DNA from: Streptomyces sp. NBC_01775
GTDB lineage: Bacteria > Actinomycetota > Actinomycetes > Streptomycetales > Streptomycetaceae
Direction of reading: 5' to 3'
DNA: 64,000 nucleotides
Assembly: GCF_035917675.1 (NCBI RefSeq)
Contig: NZ_CP109104.1
Coordinates: 1,240,001 to 1,304,000, forward strand
The notes under the pieces are model-generated. The model was not told the origin of the DNA. It did no database searches and saw nothing but the letters and a program-made list of their open reading frames with translations. A program made the translations under genes and the position numbers. Shown in pieces: positions 7,573 to 18,841 of this stretch. Within the stretch, counting starts at the first letter, position 1, and the number at the start of each line of letters is the position of its first letter.

Positions 7573-8430
7573 GTGGCCGAGGCCCGTTCCGCACCAACTG
7601 TGGGGCAGATAGTTCTCGGCCTGCGGCTGCGCGAGTTGCGCGAGCGCGCAGGATGCTCCTTCACCGAGGCGGCGTACGCACTCAGCGTCAACACGACCAC
7701 CGTGCGGCGCATGGAGAAGGCCGAGGTCGGTCTCAAGCCACCGTATGTGGAGAAGCTGCTGAAGGTCTACGGCCTCTCCGACGAGGAGACGGAGTCGTTC
7801 CTCTCCCTCGTGGAGGAGGCGAACCGCCCCGGATGGTGGCACGGCTTCCGCGATGTGCTGCCCGCGTGGTTCAGCCTTTACGTGAGCCTTGAGGGCGAGG
7901 CCAGCTTGATCAGGGCCTATGAGCCGCACTGCGTCCCAGGGCTTCTCCAGACCGAGGACTACGCGCGTGCACTGCTGCGCACCGGATTCCCCGGGGCCGA
8001 CGAGGAGGAGCTCGACCGCAGGGTCGCGCTCCGTATGGGCCGCCAGCGGCTCCTCGAAGGACCGGAAGCCCCGGTGCTGTGGGCGGTGCTCGACGAGCAG
8101 GTACTGCGGCGCCACGTGGGATCGCCCGCCGTGATGCGGGAGCAGATCGACCGGCTCATCGAGGTCACCGCGCGGCCGAACATCACGCTTCAGATCATTC
8201 CCTTCACCTCGGGTCCGCACCCCGGCATGTTCGGGCCCTTCCAGCTCTTCCGCTTCGAGATCCCGGAGCTCCCGGACATCGTCTACACGGAGAACCTGAC
8301 GGGTGCCGCGTATCTGGACGAGCGTCCGGACACCGCCGCCTATCTGGAGGTGCTGGACCGCATGGGCGCGCAGGCCGCGCCGGTACCACACACCGAGGCC
8401 GTCCTCGGTGAGATCCGCAAGGAGTTCTGA
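7573..8430 (+). CDS. XRE family regulator with DUF5753 (WhiJ-like), second copy
   Basis: A 285-residue paralogue of the regulator at 4755. The helix-turn-helix spans about residues 15-60 (LGLRLRELRERAGCSFTEAA, then NTTTVRRMEKAEVG). The DUF5753 part (about 80-280) has SLIRAYEPHCVPGLLQTEDY, VLRRHVGSPAVMREQIDRL, NITLQIIPF and PDIVYTENLTGAAYLDE. The GTG at 7573 has GGAGGAGGG a few bases upstream. The DUF397 gene starts 3 nt after its stop and a DUF574 methyltransferase follows, so the three form an operon. The divergent anti-sigma-like ATPase completes the WhiJ-type set. Confidence 0.9.
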   Translation: MAEARSAPTVGQIVLGLRLRELRERAGCSFTEAAYALSVNTTTVRRMEKAEVGLKPPYVEKLLKVYGLSDEETESFLSLVEEANRPGWWHGFRDVLPAWFSLYVSLEGEASLIRAYEPHCVPGLLQTEDYARALLRTGFPGADEEELDRRVALRMGRQRLLEGPEAPVLWAVLDEQVLRRHVGSPAVMREQIDRLIEVTARPNITLQIIPFTSGPHPGMFGPFQLFRFEIPELPDIVYTENLTGAAYLDERPDTAAYLEVLDRMGAQAAPVPHTEAVLGEIRKEF

Positions 8431-8433
8431 ACC

Positions 8434-8694
8434 ATGGGTCACACAGGCCACAAGCGCCACATATACAACGGCATGCCTGCGAAGGACCTCGGCACCGAGG
8501 GCTGGCAGAAGCCCTGGAGTGGCACCAACGGCGGAAGCTGCGTCGAGGCGATGAAGCTCGGCGACGGGCGCGTCGCGCTACGGCAGTCGACGGACCCGGA
8601 AGGGCCGGCGCTGATCTACACCACCAACGAGTTCGAGACCTTCCTCCGGGGCGCCAAGCAGGGCGTGGCCGACTTCCTGCTGGCCACCGACTGA
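8434..8694 (+). CDS. DUF397 domain protein, second copy
   Basis: An 86-residue protein with one DUF397 domain: WQKPWSGTNGGSCVEAMKL, then VALRQSTDPEGPALIYT and the FETFLRGAKQGVADFL tail. It has a longer N-terminus than the copy at 4346 (about 20 residues rich in His and Gly). The AAGGAG ribosome binding site lies inside the last codons of the XRE gene, so the two are translationally linked. It probably acts with the XRE regulator just upstream. Confidence 0.9.
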   Translation: MGHTGHKRHIYNGMPAKDLGTEGWQKPWSGTNGGSCVEAMKLGDGRVALRQSTDPEGPALIYTTNEFETFLRGAKQGVADFLLATD

Positions 8695-8724
8695 TTGTCA
8701 CCACCGGAAAACGGAGAGACCGTA

Positions 8725-9549
8725 ATGACCACACGGGAGAACCTCCCCGGCATAGACACGACCAAGCCGCACTCGGCTCGGATGTACGACTACTACCTCG
8801 GGGGAAAGACCCACTACGAAGTGGACGTACAGGCAGCGGAGGCCGTCATCGCCACCGTGCCGTACGCCGGTGCCATGGCCCGCGCCAACCGTGACTTCAT
8901 GATCCGCGCGACCCGCTGGCTGACCGCCGAACGCGGCGTGCGGCAGTTCCTGGACATCGGCAGCGGCATCCCGACCGAGCCCAACTTGCACCAGGTGGCG
9001 CAGGCGGTCGCCCCCGACGCACGGGTGGTCTACACCGACAGCGACCCGATCGTGCTCCAGTACGCGCAGGCGCTGCTGCACAGCACACCGGAGGGACGCA
9101 CCACCTACCTCCAGGCGGACGCCACCCGTCCGGAGACGATCATGGACTCGGACGAACTGCACACCACCCTCGACCTGACCCGTCCGGTGGCCCTGTCGGT
9201 CAACGCGCTCTTCCACTTCGTCCCCGACGAGTCGGGCCCCTACGAGCTCCTGCGAGGGCTGATGGAGCGGCTCGCGCCCGGCAGTTTCCTGTGCCTCTCA
9301 CACGCCACGGCCCAGCCGGACGACCTTGAGCTGGCGGTCCTCGGCAAGAAGGTCGAGGAGATCTACGCCAAGGGCGGCACGACGATGCGGCTGCGCGAGA
9401 ACGCGGAGATCGCGCGCTTCTTCGACGGCCTGGAGCTGGTCCAGCCGGGGCTCATCATGGCGCACCAGTGGCGTCCCGAGCCCGGAATGACCTGCGAGCT
9501 CAAGGACGGCGAGCCCAGCATGCTCGCGGGGGTCGCGCGCAAGCCCTGA
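8725..9549 (+). CDS. DUF574/PF04672 SAM-dependent methyltransferase
   Basis: A 274-residue member of the PF04672 family. It shows SARMYDYYLGGKTHYEVD near residue 18, FLDIGSGIPTEPNLHQVA near 75 and VVYTDSDPIVLQYAQALL near 100; the usual Asn of the VDNDP motif is Ser here. ATG at 8725 is chosen over an upstream TTG at 8695 because GGAGAG precedes it. It lies 30 bp after the DUF397 gene and is likely the third gene of the XRE/DUF397 operon. Its substrate is unknown; cotranscription suggests it modifies something in the same regulatory route. Confidence 0.9.
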   Translation: MTTRENLPGIDTTKPHSARMYDYYLGGKTHYEVDVQAAEAVIATVPYAGAMARANRDFMIRATRWLTAERGVRQFLDIGSGIPTEPNLHQVAQAVAPDARVVYTDSDPIVLQYAQALLHSTPEGRTTYLQADATRPETIMDSDELHTTLDLTRPVALSVNALFHFVPDESGPYELLRGLMERLAPGSFLCLSHATAQPDDLELAVLGKKVEEIYAKGGTTMRLRENAEIARFFDGLELVQPGLIMAHQWRPEPGMTCELKDGEPSMLAGVARKP

Positions 9550-9769
9550 GAAGCGGAGGGGGAGGGCGGCGTCGGACCAACGCTGCCCGGGCGGGAGGTC
9601 CAGGACCTCGGCCGGCAGCGGCCAGGCGGCGTGGAACTCCCGCTCCCCGTAGGGCCACGTGGGGCGAGCCGCCCGGATGCCGGGCGGCCGGGACCGGCGG
9701 AATACGGGGCGGAAGGTCAGGGAAGAGGCCAGGGCGCCCGTTGACAGGGCAGGCTCGGCCGACCGAGCA

Positions 9770-9783
9770 TAAGCAAGCGCTTA
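9770..9783. promoter_or_regulatory. Candidate TetR-type operator before acyl-CoA dehydrogenase
   Basis: TAAGC-AAGC-GCTTA is a perfect inverted repeat with 4-nt centre, 45 bp before the ATG at 9829 and about 23 bp after a TTGACA hexamer (9741-9746). AAGCAAGCGCTT-type sites are common upstream of fatty-acid genes under TetR-family control in actinobacteria. Confidence 0.45.
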
Positions 9784-9828
9784 GAGATGCGCTCAGTGCC
9801 CCGTCGCCCCTGGGATCGGATCACCGCC

Positions 9829-11640
9829 ATGGCCACACCCTCGCTCCTCCTCTCCCGCCGCGATCTCGACTTCCAGCTCTACGACTGGCTGGACGTCGGG
9901 GCGCTGACCCGGCGCGAGCACTACGCGGAACACTCCAGGGAGACCTTCGACGACGCCCTCGACCTGAGCGAGCGCATCGCCCAACGGCACTTCGCGACGC
10001 ACAACAAGAAGAACGACCAGGAAGAACCCTGGTTCGACGGTGAGCGCGTCCACACTCTCCCGGAGGCGGCCGAGGCGCTGGGGGTGTTCGCCGAATCGGG
10101 GCTGCTGGCGGCGTCCATGGACGAGGAGTTCGGCGGCATGGGCATGCCGCACACCGTGGCGACGGCCTGCTTCAGCTACTTCCACGCGGCCAACGTGGGC
10201 ACGTCCGCGTATCCGTTCCTCACCCTCGGCAACGCGCGCCTGCTGTGCGCGCACGGCTCGCGCGAGCAGGTCGACACCTATGTGCGGCCGATGCTGGAGG
10301 GGCGGTTCTTCGGGACCATGTGCCTGTCCGAGCCGCAGGCGGGCTCCTCGCTCGCCGATGTGGCCACCCGTGCCGAGGAGCGGCCGGACGGCACCTACCG
10401 GCTCTTCGGCACCAAGATGTGGATCTCCGGGGGCGACCACGAGCTGGCGGAGAACATCGTCCATCTGGTGCTGGCCCGCATCCCCGGTGGGCCGCCCGGG
10501 GTCAAGGGGCTCTCGCTGTTCATCGTCCCCAAGCACCTGGTGGGCCCGGACGGCGGCCTCGGCGAGCGCAACGACGTGGTGCCCGCCGGGCTCAACCACA
10601 AGATGGGGTACCGGGGCACCACCAACGCGCTGCTCAACTTCGGCGAGGGCGCCCGCCACCGGCCCGGCGGCGAGGCCGGCGCCGTGGGTCACCTGGTGGG
10701 CGAGCCGCACCGGGGCCTCGCGTACATGTTCCACATGATGAACGGCGCGCGGATCGGCGTCGGAGCCGGCGCGATGGCGCTCGGCTACACCGGATACCTC
10801 AAGTCTCTGCGCTACGCACGCGAACGCCCCCAGGGCCGCCCGCTCAGCGCGGGCGGCAAGGACGCCTCGGCCCCGCAGGTGCCGATCATCGAGCACACGG
10901 ACGTACGCCGCATGCTGCTCGCACAGAAGTCGTACGTGGAAGGGGCGCTCGGACTGCTCCTGTACTGCTCACGGCTGGTGGACGAGCAGTGCTCCGCCGC
11001 CACGGAGGAGGAGCGCGCACGCGCCGGACTGCTGCTGGACGTGCTGACCCCCCTCGCCAAGAGCTGGCCCTCCCAGTGGTGCCTGGAGGCCAACAGCCTC
11101 GCCATCCAGGTGCACGGCGGATACGGCTACACCCGGGAGTACGACGTCGAGCAGCACTACCGCGACAACCGTCTCAACCCCATCCACGAGGGCACCCACG
11201 GCATTCAGGGCCTGGACCTGCTGGGCCGCAAGGCGGTGATGCACGACGGCGCGGGGCTGCGCGCGCTGGGCGAGGCAGTGGCCGGGACGCTGGAGCGGGC
11301 CGCGGCTGCGGGGGGCGAGGCCGAGCGGCTCGGTGCCCCGCTGCGCGCCTCGTGGGAGCGCGTGACGACGGTGACGGCCCGGCTGTGGGAGAAGGGCGAC
11401 CCGGCGGTGGCGCTGGCCAACTCCTCCGTCTACCTGGAGGCGGTCGGCCATGTGGTGGTGGCCTGGATCTGGCTGGGGCAGTTCCTGGCCACGGGCTCGG
11501 GCGACGACGACTTCCTGCGGGGCAAGCGGCAGGCGGCGCGTTACTTCTTCCACTCGGAACTTCCCCGCACAGGGCCGCAGTTCGACCTGCTGGAGTCGCT
11601 GGACACGGTCGCGCTGGAGACCGACCCGGCCTGGCTGTGA
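9829..11640 (+). CDS. Acyl-CoA dehydrogenase (long FadE type)
   Basis: A 603-residue FAD enzyme that introduces a trans-2 double bond into acyl-CoA, passing electrons to ETF. FAD/substrate motifs are FGTMCLSEPQAGSSLADV near residue 163 and GTKMWISGGDHEL near 195. The catalytic-glutamate motif is YRDNRLNPIHEGTHGIQ near 450, followed by the extra C-terminal domain of the long (about 600-residue) FadE class. The start at MATPSLLL is preferred because the reading from 9787 adds 14 atypical residues across the operator-like sequence. It stands alone, convergent with the FAD/Rieske gene. Chain-length preference cannot be told. Confidence 0.9.
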   Translation: MATPSLLLSRRDLDFQLYDWLDVGALTRREHYAEHSRETFDDALDLSERIAQRHFATHNKKNDQEEPWFDGERVHTLPEAAEALGVFAESGLLAASMDEEFGGMGMPHTVATACFSYFHAANVGTSAYPFLTLGNARLLCAHGSREQVDTYVRPMLEGRFFGTMCLSEPQAGSSLADVATRAEERPDGTYRLFGTKMWISGGDHELAENIVHLVLARIPGGPPGVKGLSLFIVPKHLVGPDGGLGERNDVVPAGLNHKMGYRGTTNALLNFGEGARHRPGGEAGAVGHLVGEPHRGLAYMFHMMNGARIGVGAGAMALGYTGYLKSLRYARERPQGRPLSAGGKDASAPQVPIIEHTDVRRMLLAQKSYVEGALGLLLYCSRLVDEQCSAATEEERARAGLLLDVLTPLAKSWPSQWCLEANSLAIQVHGGYGYTREYDVEQHYRDNRLNPIHEGTHGIQGLDLLGRKAVMHDGAGLRALGEAVAGTLERAAAAGGEAERLGAPLRASWERVTTVTARLWEKGDPAVALANSSVYLEAVGHVVVAWIWLGQFLATGSGDDDFLRGKRQAARYFFHSELPRTGPQFDLLESLDTVALETDPAWL

Positions 11641-11691
11641 CGGCCCGGCCTCTTCCCCGCCCTCGCCCCGCGCGGGCGCCTGGCCGCTGCC

Positions 11692-13242
11692 TCACTCCTC
11701 GCCGAGGTCGCGCTTCTCCAGAGGGCGGGTCGCCGGGCCCTGGATCACCCTGCCGTCCGTACCGAAGCGCGAGCCGTGGCAGGGGCATTCCCAGGCCGCC
11801 TCCTCGTCGTTGAACCGCACCAGGCAGCCCAGGTGCGTGCAGCGCGGGGAGACGGCGCGCAGCTCACCCTCCGTCGTACGGTGCACGGCGCAGCGACGGC
11901 CGCGCACCCGCACGATCGCCCCCGTACCCGGCGGGATCTCGTCCACCGAATCCAGGTACGAGGGGCGCAGCCGGTCGCCCACGAACCGGCGCGCCACGGC
12001 CGACTGGAACCGCAGCAGCGCGGACGCCTCGCTCGGGCGGAGCCTGACCGGGTCGTACAGCCGTGCCCACGGCGGCAGCGGCTCACCCGTGATGTGCGCG
12101 GCCAGCAGCTGCCCGGACAGCACGCCTGAGCTCATCCCCCAGCCGCCGAACCCGGTGGCGACATAGGTGTGCTGGGCCGCCGGGTGGAAGCGGCCGATGT
12201 AGGGCACGCGATCGGAGGATTCGTTGTCCTGTGTCGCCCAGCGGTGGGCGAGCCGCGCGCTGGGGAAGCGCTCGTACGTCCACGCGGCGAGACGTTCGTA
12301 GCGGGCGCCGACGGACCCTATTCCGGTCATCCCGGGGGTGAACTTCTCGCCCGTCACGATCAGCAGCCGCTGCCCCTCGGCGAAGGGGTAGGGAGCGGTG
12401 TGCACCGAGCGCGTGCTGCGCTCCGGGGTCAGATAGGTGCCGCCCGGGTCCTCGGCCTCGGGGAGCAGCGCGGAGATGACCAGCTCCCGGCGGGGCTCCA
12501 GCCGGGAGAACATCAGCGCTCTGTCGAAGACCGGATAGTGCGTGGCCACCACCACGTCGCGGGCGACGACCTCGCCGCCGTTCTCCGCCACCAGCCGGCA
12601 CGGCTCGCCTTCATCCAGTGCGACGATCCGGGTGCGCTCATAGAGCAGCCCGCCCTCGCGCTGTATGGCGGCCACCAGGCCCAGCAGGTATTTGCGGGGG
12701 TGGAACTGGGCCTGGTCCTCCACCCTGACGGCAGCGCTCACCGGAAAGGGGAGCCCGGTGCGGGTCACGAAGGAGGCGGCGAGTCCCGCCGCCGCGGCGG
12801 CCTCCGCCTCCTCACGCACCTCGTCCTCGTGCTCGCCCGACTCCACGTAGGTGTAGGCGGGCACCCTCTCCAGCTCGCACTCGATGCCCAGCTCCCGTGC
12901 GATGTCCGCGAGATGCTCGACGGCGCCCTGCTGGGAGAGCGCGTAGTGGCGTGCCTCCTCCTCGCCCCTGCTGGAGCGCAGCCAGCCGTAGAACAGGCCG
13001 TGCAGCGCGGAGAGCTTGGCGGTGGTGTGGCCCGTGACCCCTGCCGCCATCCGGTCGGACTCCAGGACGGCCACACTCCGGCCGGCCCGTGACAGCTCCC
13101 ATGCCACCGAGAGGCCCGCCATCCCGCCGCCCACCACCGCCACGTCCACCTCGACCGAGCTGTCGGACGGCAGTGCCGGGCACGGGGTTCCTGTCGCTGA
13201 GAGCATCCAATAGGACTCGTAACCGACGGGCAGTGTCGTCAC
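11692..13242 (-). CDS. FAD-dependent oxidoreductase with C-terminal Rieske domain
   Basis: A 516-residue two-domain protein. Residues about 30-390 form a DAO-type FAD oxidoreductase (VAVVGGGMAGLSVAWELSRA near 34; FGGWGMSSGVLSGQLLAAHI near 366). Residues about 425-510 form a Rieske [2Fe-2S] domain with CTHLGC and CPCHGSRF, giving the CxH...CxxH ligands. The short motif GVTGHTTAKLSALHG is typical of this family, often annotated as FAD/Rieske oxidoreductase. The reaction is not established. It is divergent from the DUF6227 gene at 13502 with 259 bp between, where CACTGTG (13301) and CACAGTG (13334) form a spaced inverted repeat. The protein looks cytoplasmic. Confidence 0.88.
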   Translation of the reverse strand: MTTLPVGYESYWMLSATGTPCPALPSDSSVEVDVAVVGGGMAGLSVAWELSRAGRSVAVLESDRMAAGVTGHTTAKLSALHGLFYGWLRSSRGEEEARHYALSQQGAVEHLADIARELGIECELERVPAYTYVESGEHEDEVREEAEAAAAAGLAASFVTRTGLPFPVSAAVRVEDQAQFHPRKYLLGLVAAIQREGGLLYERTRIVALDEGEPCRLVAENGGEVVARDVVVATHYPVFDRALMFSRLEPRRELVISALLPEAEDPGGTYLTPERSTRSVHTAPYPFAEGQRLLIVTGEKFTPGMTGIGSVGARYERLAAWTYERFPSARLAHRWATQDNESSDRVPYIGRFHPAAQHTYVATGFGGWGMSSGVLSGQLLAAHITGEPLPPWARLYDPVRLRPSEASALLRFQSAVARRFVGDRLRPSYLDSVDEIPPGTGAIVRVRGRRCAVHRTTEGELRAVSPRCTHLGCLVRFNDEEAAWECPCHGSRFGTDGRVIQGPATRPLEKRDLGEE

Positions 13243-13501
13243 CGCCGCGCTCCCTCCGTCGCCCGGCCCGGTCTTGGCCGAGGGATCAGGCGTTCGTATT
13301 CACTGTGTCGTTCCCTCTCAGTCACTTCTCACGCACAGTGAGCCGTCTTCGAATTCCCCCAATCCAGCCGAAAACACGCTTGCCCTGGGCTTTTAGCAGC
13401 GAGAATTTGTCAAAAGCCGCCCCCGCACGGCCCGTTGAGCGCTACGGTGTGTGCCCGCGGGGATCGATCGGTTGTTGGCTGCATGCCGGAAGGGTTCCGC
13501 G

Positions 13502-14494
13502 ATGGGAGAGGAAAGGCACCTGACTCCTGCTCACCACGTCGACGCACTGCTGACGCGCGCTCAGAACCCGTTCGATGTCTCCGACCGGGTCCTCGAACGG
13601 CTGTGCGGCGCGGTGATGTTCCGGGTCGAGCTGCACGGCTGGCGGCACCGCAATGTCCCGCCGCCCATGCTTCGGTGCAGCAGCTTCCGGCACGTCTTCC
13701 TGCTCGCCGACGGCAGCAGTCTCGTGCTGTGGGAGCTGTGTTACGACAGCGGCGGCGCGGAGGGCACCGAGCTGTACGAGGTGTACGACAGCGCGGAGGC
13801 ACTGCGCCGCTCGGAGCACCGGGTGCACTCCTGGATGGGCGGCGGGCCCGAGGCGCCGGGCGCACCGGCCCCGCACGAGAACCCGGCCGACGGCGATGAC
13901 GGCCACGACGCTCCGGGCGGCCCGGGTGGCCTGGAGGGCGTCGACCCGGACGGCTTCGAGGCCGAGGACGGGCTGAAGGGGCACGGCTTCGAGGGACACA
14001 CCCTCGGGGAGTACGGCCTGGAGGAGCACGACGGCTTCGGCGCCCTCGACGGCTGTTTCGACTCCGCCGACCCGCTCGGCGAGCGCGGCCACGGCCCGAC
14101 GCGGATCTCCTTCGACTTCCTCGCCGCGACCGGGGCGGCCTACGGGCGGCGCGAGTACACCGAGACCGACTCCCCCGAGCACGCGCGGCGGCTGCTGCGC
14201 CGGGCGGAGAACCGCGACCGGCCGGGCGAGGAGACCCTCACACTGCTGGCCACCGCGCTCGGCCACCACATCCTGCACGTCCCCAAGCCCCTGGTACCGG
14301 CCACCGACGGCCAGGTGTGGTGCTCGGTGTACGAGCACGCCTTCCTGCTCGCCGACGGCAGCAAGGTCAGCCTGTACGAGCTGGAGCACAATCTGACCGG
14401 CAGCGGGCGCCTGGTGTGCGAGGTGTATCTGGACGAGACGGTCGCGGATCAGGCCGCCCAGCGCCTCGCCCGGGACCGGGGCATCGACCTGTGA
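13502..14494 (+). CDS. DUF6227 family protein with internally duplicated domain
   Basis: A 330-residue protein that I place in DUF6227, a Streptomyces family of unknown function. Two similar halves are visible. FRHVFLLADGSSLVLWELCY with ELYEVYDSAEALRRSE lies near residues 60-105. EHAFLLADGSKVSLYELEHN with VCEVYLDETVADQAAQRLA lies near 280-320. Each begins with a short DALLTRAQNPFDV- or ARRLLRRAENRDR-type helix. The centre (about 115-195) is an acidic Gly/Glu/His-rich linker. ATG at 13502 has GGAAGGG seven bases upstream; the longer reading from 13451 is rejected for this. The gene is divergent from the FAD/Rieske gene and ends 193 bp before the wall hydrolase gene. Confidence 0.75.
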   Translation: MGEERHLTPAHHVDALLTRAQNPFDVSDRVLERLCGAVMFRVELHGWRHRNVPPPMLRCSSFRHVFLLADGSSLVLWELCYDSGGAEGTELYEVYDSAEALRRSEHRVHSWMGGGPEAPGAPAPHENPADGDDGHDAPGGPGGLEGVDPDGFEAEDGLKGHGFEGHTLGEYGLEEHDGFGALDGCFDSADPLGERGHGPTRISFDFLAATGAAYGRREYTETDSPEHARRLLRRAENRDRPGEETLTLLATALGHHILHVPKPLVPATDGQVWCSVYEHAFLLADGSKVSLYELEHNLTGSGRLVCEVYLDETVADQAAQRLARDRGIDL

Positions 14495-14609
14495 GCCCCC
14501 GTGCGATCCCGGTGAGCCCCCCGGTGCGCCGCGCACCCCACGAGAGAACCGCAGGTGCCGAACTCGCCTGTGTCATACGCGGGTTGAGCCCCTCGTTACC
14601 CCCTTGTGA

Positions 14610-16784
<2,175 letters not shown>

Positions 16785-16788
<4 letters not shown>

Positions 16789-17942
16789 CTCCGGCTCCCT
16801 TCGCACGCCTTCTCGTCCTCCTCCGCACCATCCGGCCCGCCGGACACGCGCACGACCGGATGGTGGCAGGCCACGTCCTCCACCAGCGCGGGCACGGCGT
16901 CGCACTCGGCGCCCGCCCGTGCGCACCGGGGCGCGAAAGCGCAGCCATCCGGGAGAGCGCCCAACTCGGGCGGCATGCCGGGGACGGGGACGAAGGCGCG
17001 CTCGGGCAGCGCCTCCAGCAGCCCGCGCGCATACGGGTGCCGGGGACCGGGCTGCCCGAAGAAGGCTTCCGCGTCGGAGAGTTCGACGATCCGCCCGGCG
17101 TACATCACCGCGACCCGGTCGGCGACGCGCTCGGCCGCCGCCAGGTCGTGGGTGATGATCAGCAGCCCCCGCCCGTCGTCCGCGTGGCCGCGCAGCTCGT
17201 CGACCGTTCGGTCCACCAGTTCGCGGTCCAGGCCCGTGGTGGGCTCGTCGGCCAGGAGCAGCGGCGCGTCCCCGACCAGCGCCAGTGCGGTCGCCGCGCG
17301 CTGGGCGAGCCCGCCCGAGAGCTGGTGGGGGTAGCGGTCCAGATGGTCGGCGGGGAAGGCCGCCCGCTCCGCCGCGGCGAGCGTCGCCCGGACAAGTTCC
17401 CGGCCGCGGGCTCCGGTCAGCTCGCGCACGGTCTCGGTCAGCTGGGCACGCACGCTCCGCACGGGCGTCAGATGTGCCGCGGGACTCTGCGGCACGAGTC
17501 CGACGCGCCGGCCGCGCACGGTGCGCGCGAGCGTGGCCTCGTCGGCCGCCAGCAGGTCGAGCCCCCCGGACGCCGCGCCGTTTTCCTGACCGCCTCTCCC
17601 GTCCCCCGCGCCGCCGCGCCCGTGACCGCCGCGCCCCTCTCCGCCGTGCAGCAGCGCCCGTCCCCGCGTGCGGGCGTTGCCGGGGAGCAGGCCCAGCAGT
17701 GCGGAGGCGAGCACGGACTTGCCGCAGCCGCTCTCGCCGACCAGCGCGAGGCACTCCCCCGCCGCCAGGTCGAACGAGGCGTCCGTGACGGCGGCGACCT
17801 CGCGTCCCCCGCGCATCCGGAAGCGCACCGTCAGCTCCCGTACGGCCAGCAGGATCTCGCCGGCCGGGCCGTCACCGGCCACCGCCGGGTGTGTGGTCAC
17901 CGTCCCCTGGGTCACAGCGTCAGCTCCGGTCGACCGGGTCAC
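16785..17942 (-). CDS. nikD: ABC transporter ATPase, probable NikD
   Basis: A 385-residue ATPase of the DppD/NikD group. Walker A GESGCGKSVLAS is near residue 58, signature LSGGLAQRAATALAL near 210, Walker B LLLADEPTTGLD near 230 and switch His IITHDLAAAERVA near 260. The C-terminal oligopeptide/nickel extension has CAFAPRCARAGAECD near 335 and further Cys/His. A Gly/Arg-rich insert (about 85-110) follows Walker A and is unusual. The GTG at 17942 overlaps the permease stop as GTGA, and its own stop overlaps the next start as ATGA. It powers import with the gene at 16000. Confidence 0.72.
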
Positions 17943-18841
17943 AGCATCAGCTCCGATCGGCGGCGCGGGTTGATCCGCTCCCGCCACACTCCGGCGAGGC
18001 CCGCGAGGGCGAGGGTGGGAACGATGATGAACAGGCCGGGAAAGAGCGTGGGCCACCAGTCGCCGGCCAGCAGCGTGCCCCGCGCGTCCTGGATCATGTT
18101 GCCCAGGCTCGCCCGGTGGGTGGGCAGGCCCAGCCCGAGGAAGGAGAGCGCGGACTCGTGCCAGATGGCGTGCGGCACCATCAGGACGGCCGCGAGCCCC
18201 GCCTGGGGCAGCACCCCGGGCAGCAGATGGCGCACGGCGACCCGCAGGCGTGAGGCCCCGCCGGATATCGCCGCGTCGATGAACGGCCGCGAGCGCAGCG
18301 AGAGCACCTCGGCCCGTACGATCCGCGCGGTGGACAGCCAGTGGGTCAGCCCCACCGAGACGACCACGGGCCAGACGCCGGGCCGGAACATCGCGACGAT
18401 GAAGATGCCCAGCAGCAGGTGCGGCACCGAGGAGAAGACGTCCACGACCCGCATCACCATCCGGTCGGTCCTGCCGCCCGCAGCGCCGGCCGCCGCGCCG
18501 ACGGCCGTTCCGATGACGGTGGAGGCCAGCGCGGCGACGACGCCGACGAGCAGCGAGACGCGCAACCCGTAGACGCAGCGCAGCAGCACATCGCGCCCCA
18601 CGTCGTCGGTGCCGAACGGGTGGGCTGTGGAGGGCGGCAGGAGCTTGTTCGCCATGTCGACGGCCTGCTCGTCCAGCGGAAAGAGCAGGGGGACGAGCAC
18701 GACGGCGAGGACCACCGCCACGGCCAGTCCGGCGGACGTCCACACCCGCAGCCCACGCCGGTCCCGGGATCCGCGCCGCTCGCGCGCTCCTCGCCGCTTC
18801 GGCGGCTTCGGCGGCGCGGGCCGCTCGCGCACCGTGCTCAC
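17939..18841 (-). CDS. nikC: ABC transporter permease, probable NikC
   Basis: A 300-residue inner-membrane permease of the DppC/NikC group. It has a basic N-terminus, a first membrane segment at about residues 27-48, then a periplasmic part with HPFGTDDVGRDVLLRCVYGLR, typical for this class. Four or five further membrane segments follow. The EAA-like loop near residue 190 (EVLSLRSRPFIDAAISGGAS, then HLLPGVL) contacts the ATPases. The GTG at 18841 overlaps the NikB stop as GTGA; its own stop overlaps the NikD start in the same manner. Confidence 0.72.
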   Translation of the reverse strand: MSTVRERPAPPKPPKRRGARERRGSRDRRGLRVWTSAGLAVAVVLAVVLVPLLFPLDEQAVDMANKLLPPSTAHPFGTDDVGRDVLLRCVYGLRVSLLVGVVAALASTVIGTAVGAAAGAAGGRTDRMVMRVVDVFSSVPHLLLGIFIVAMFRPGVWPVVVSVGLTHWLSTARIVRAEVLSLRSRPFIDAAISGGASRLRVAVRHLLPGVLPQAGLAAVLMVPHAIWHESALSFLGLGLPTHRASLGNMIQDARGTLLAGDWWPTLFPGLFIIVPTLALAGLAGVWRERINPRRRSELML

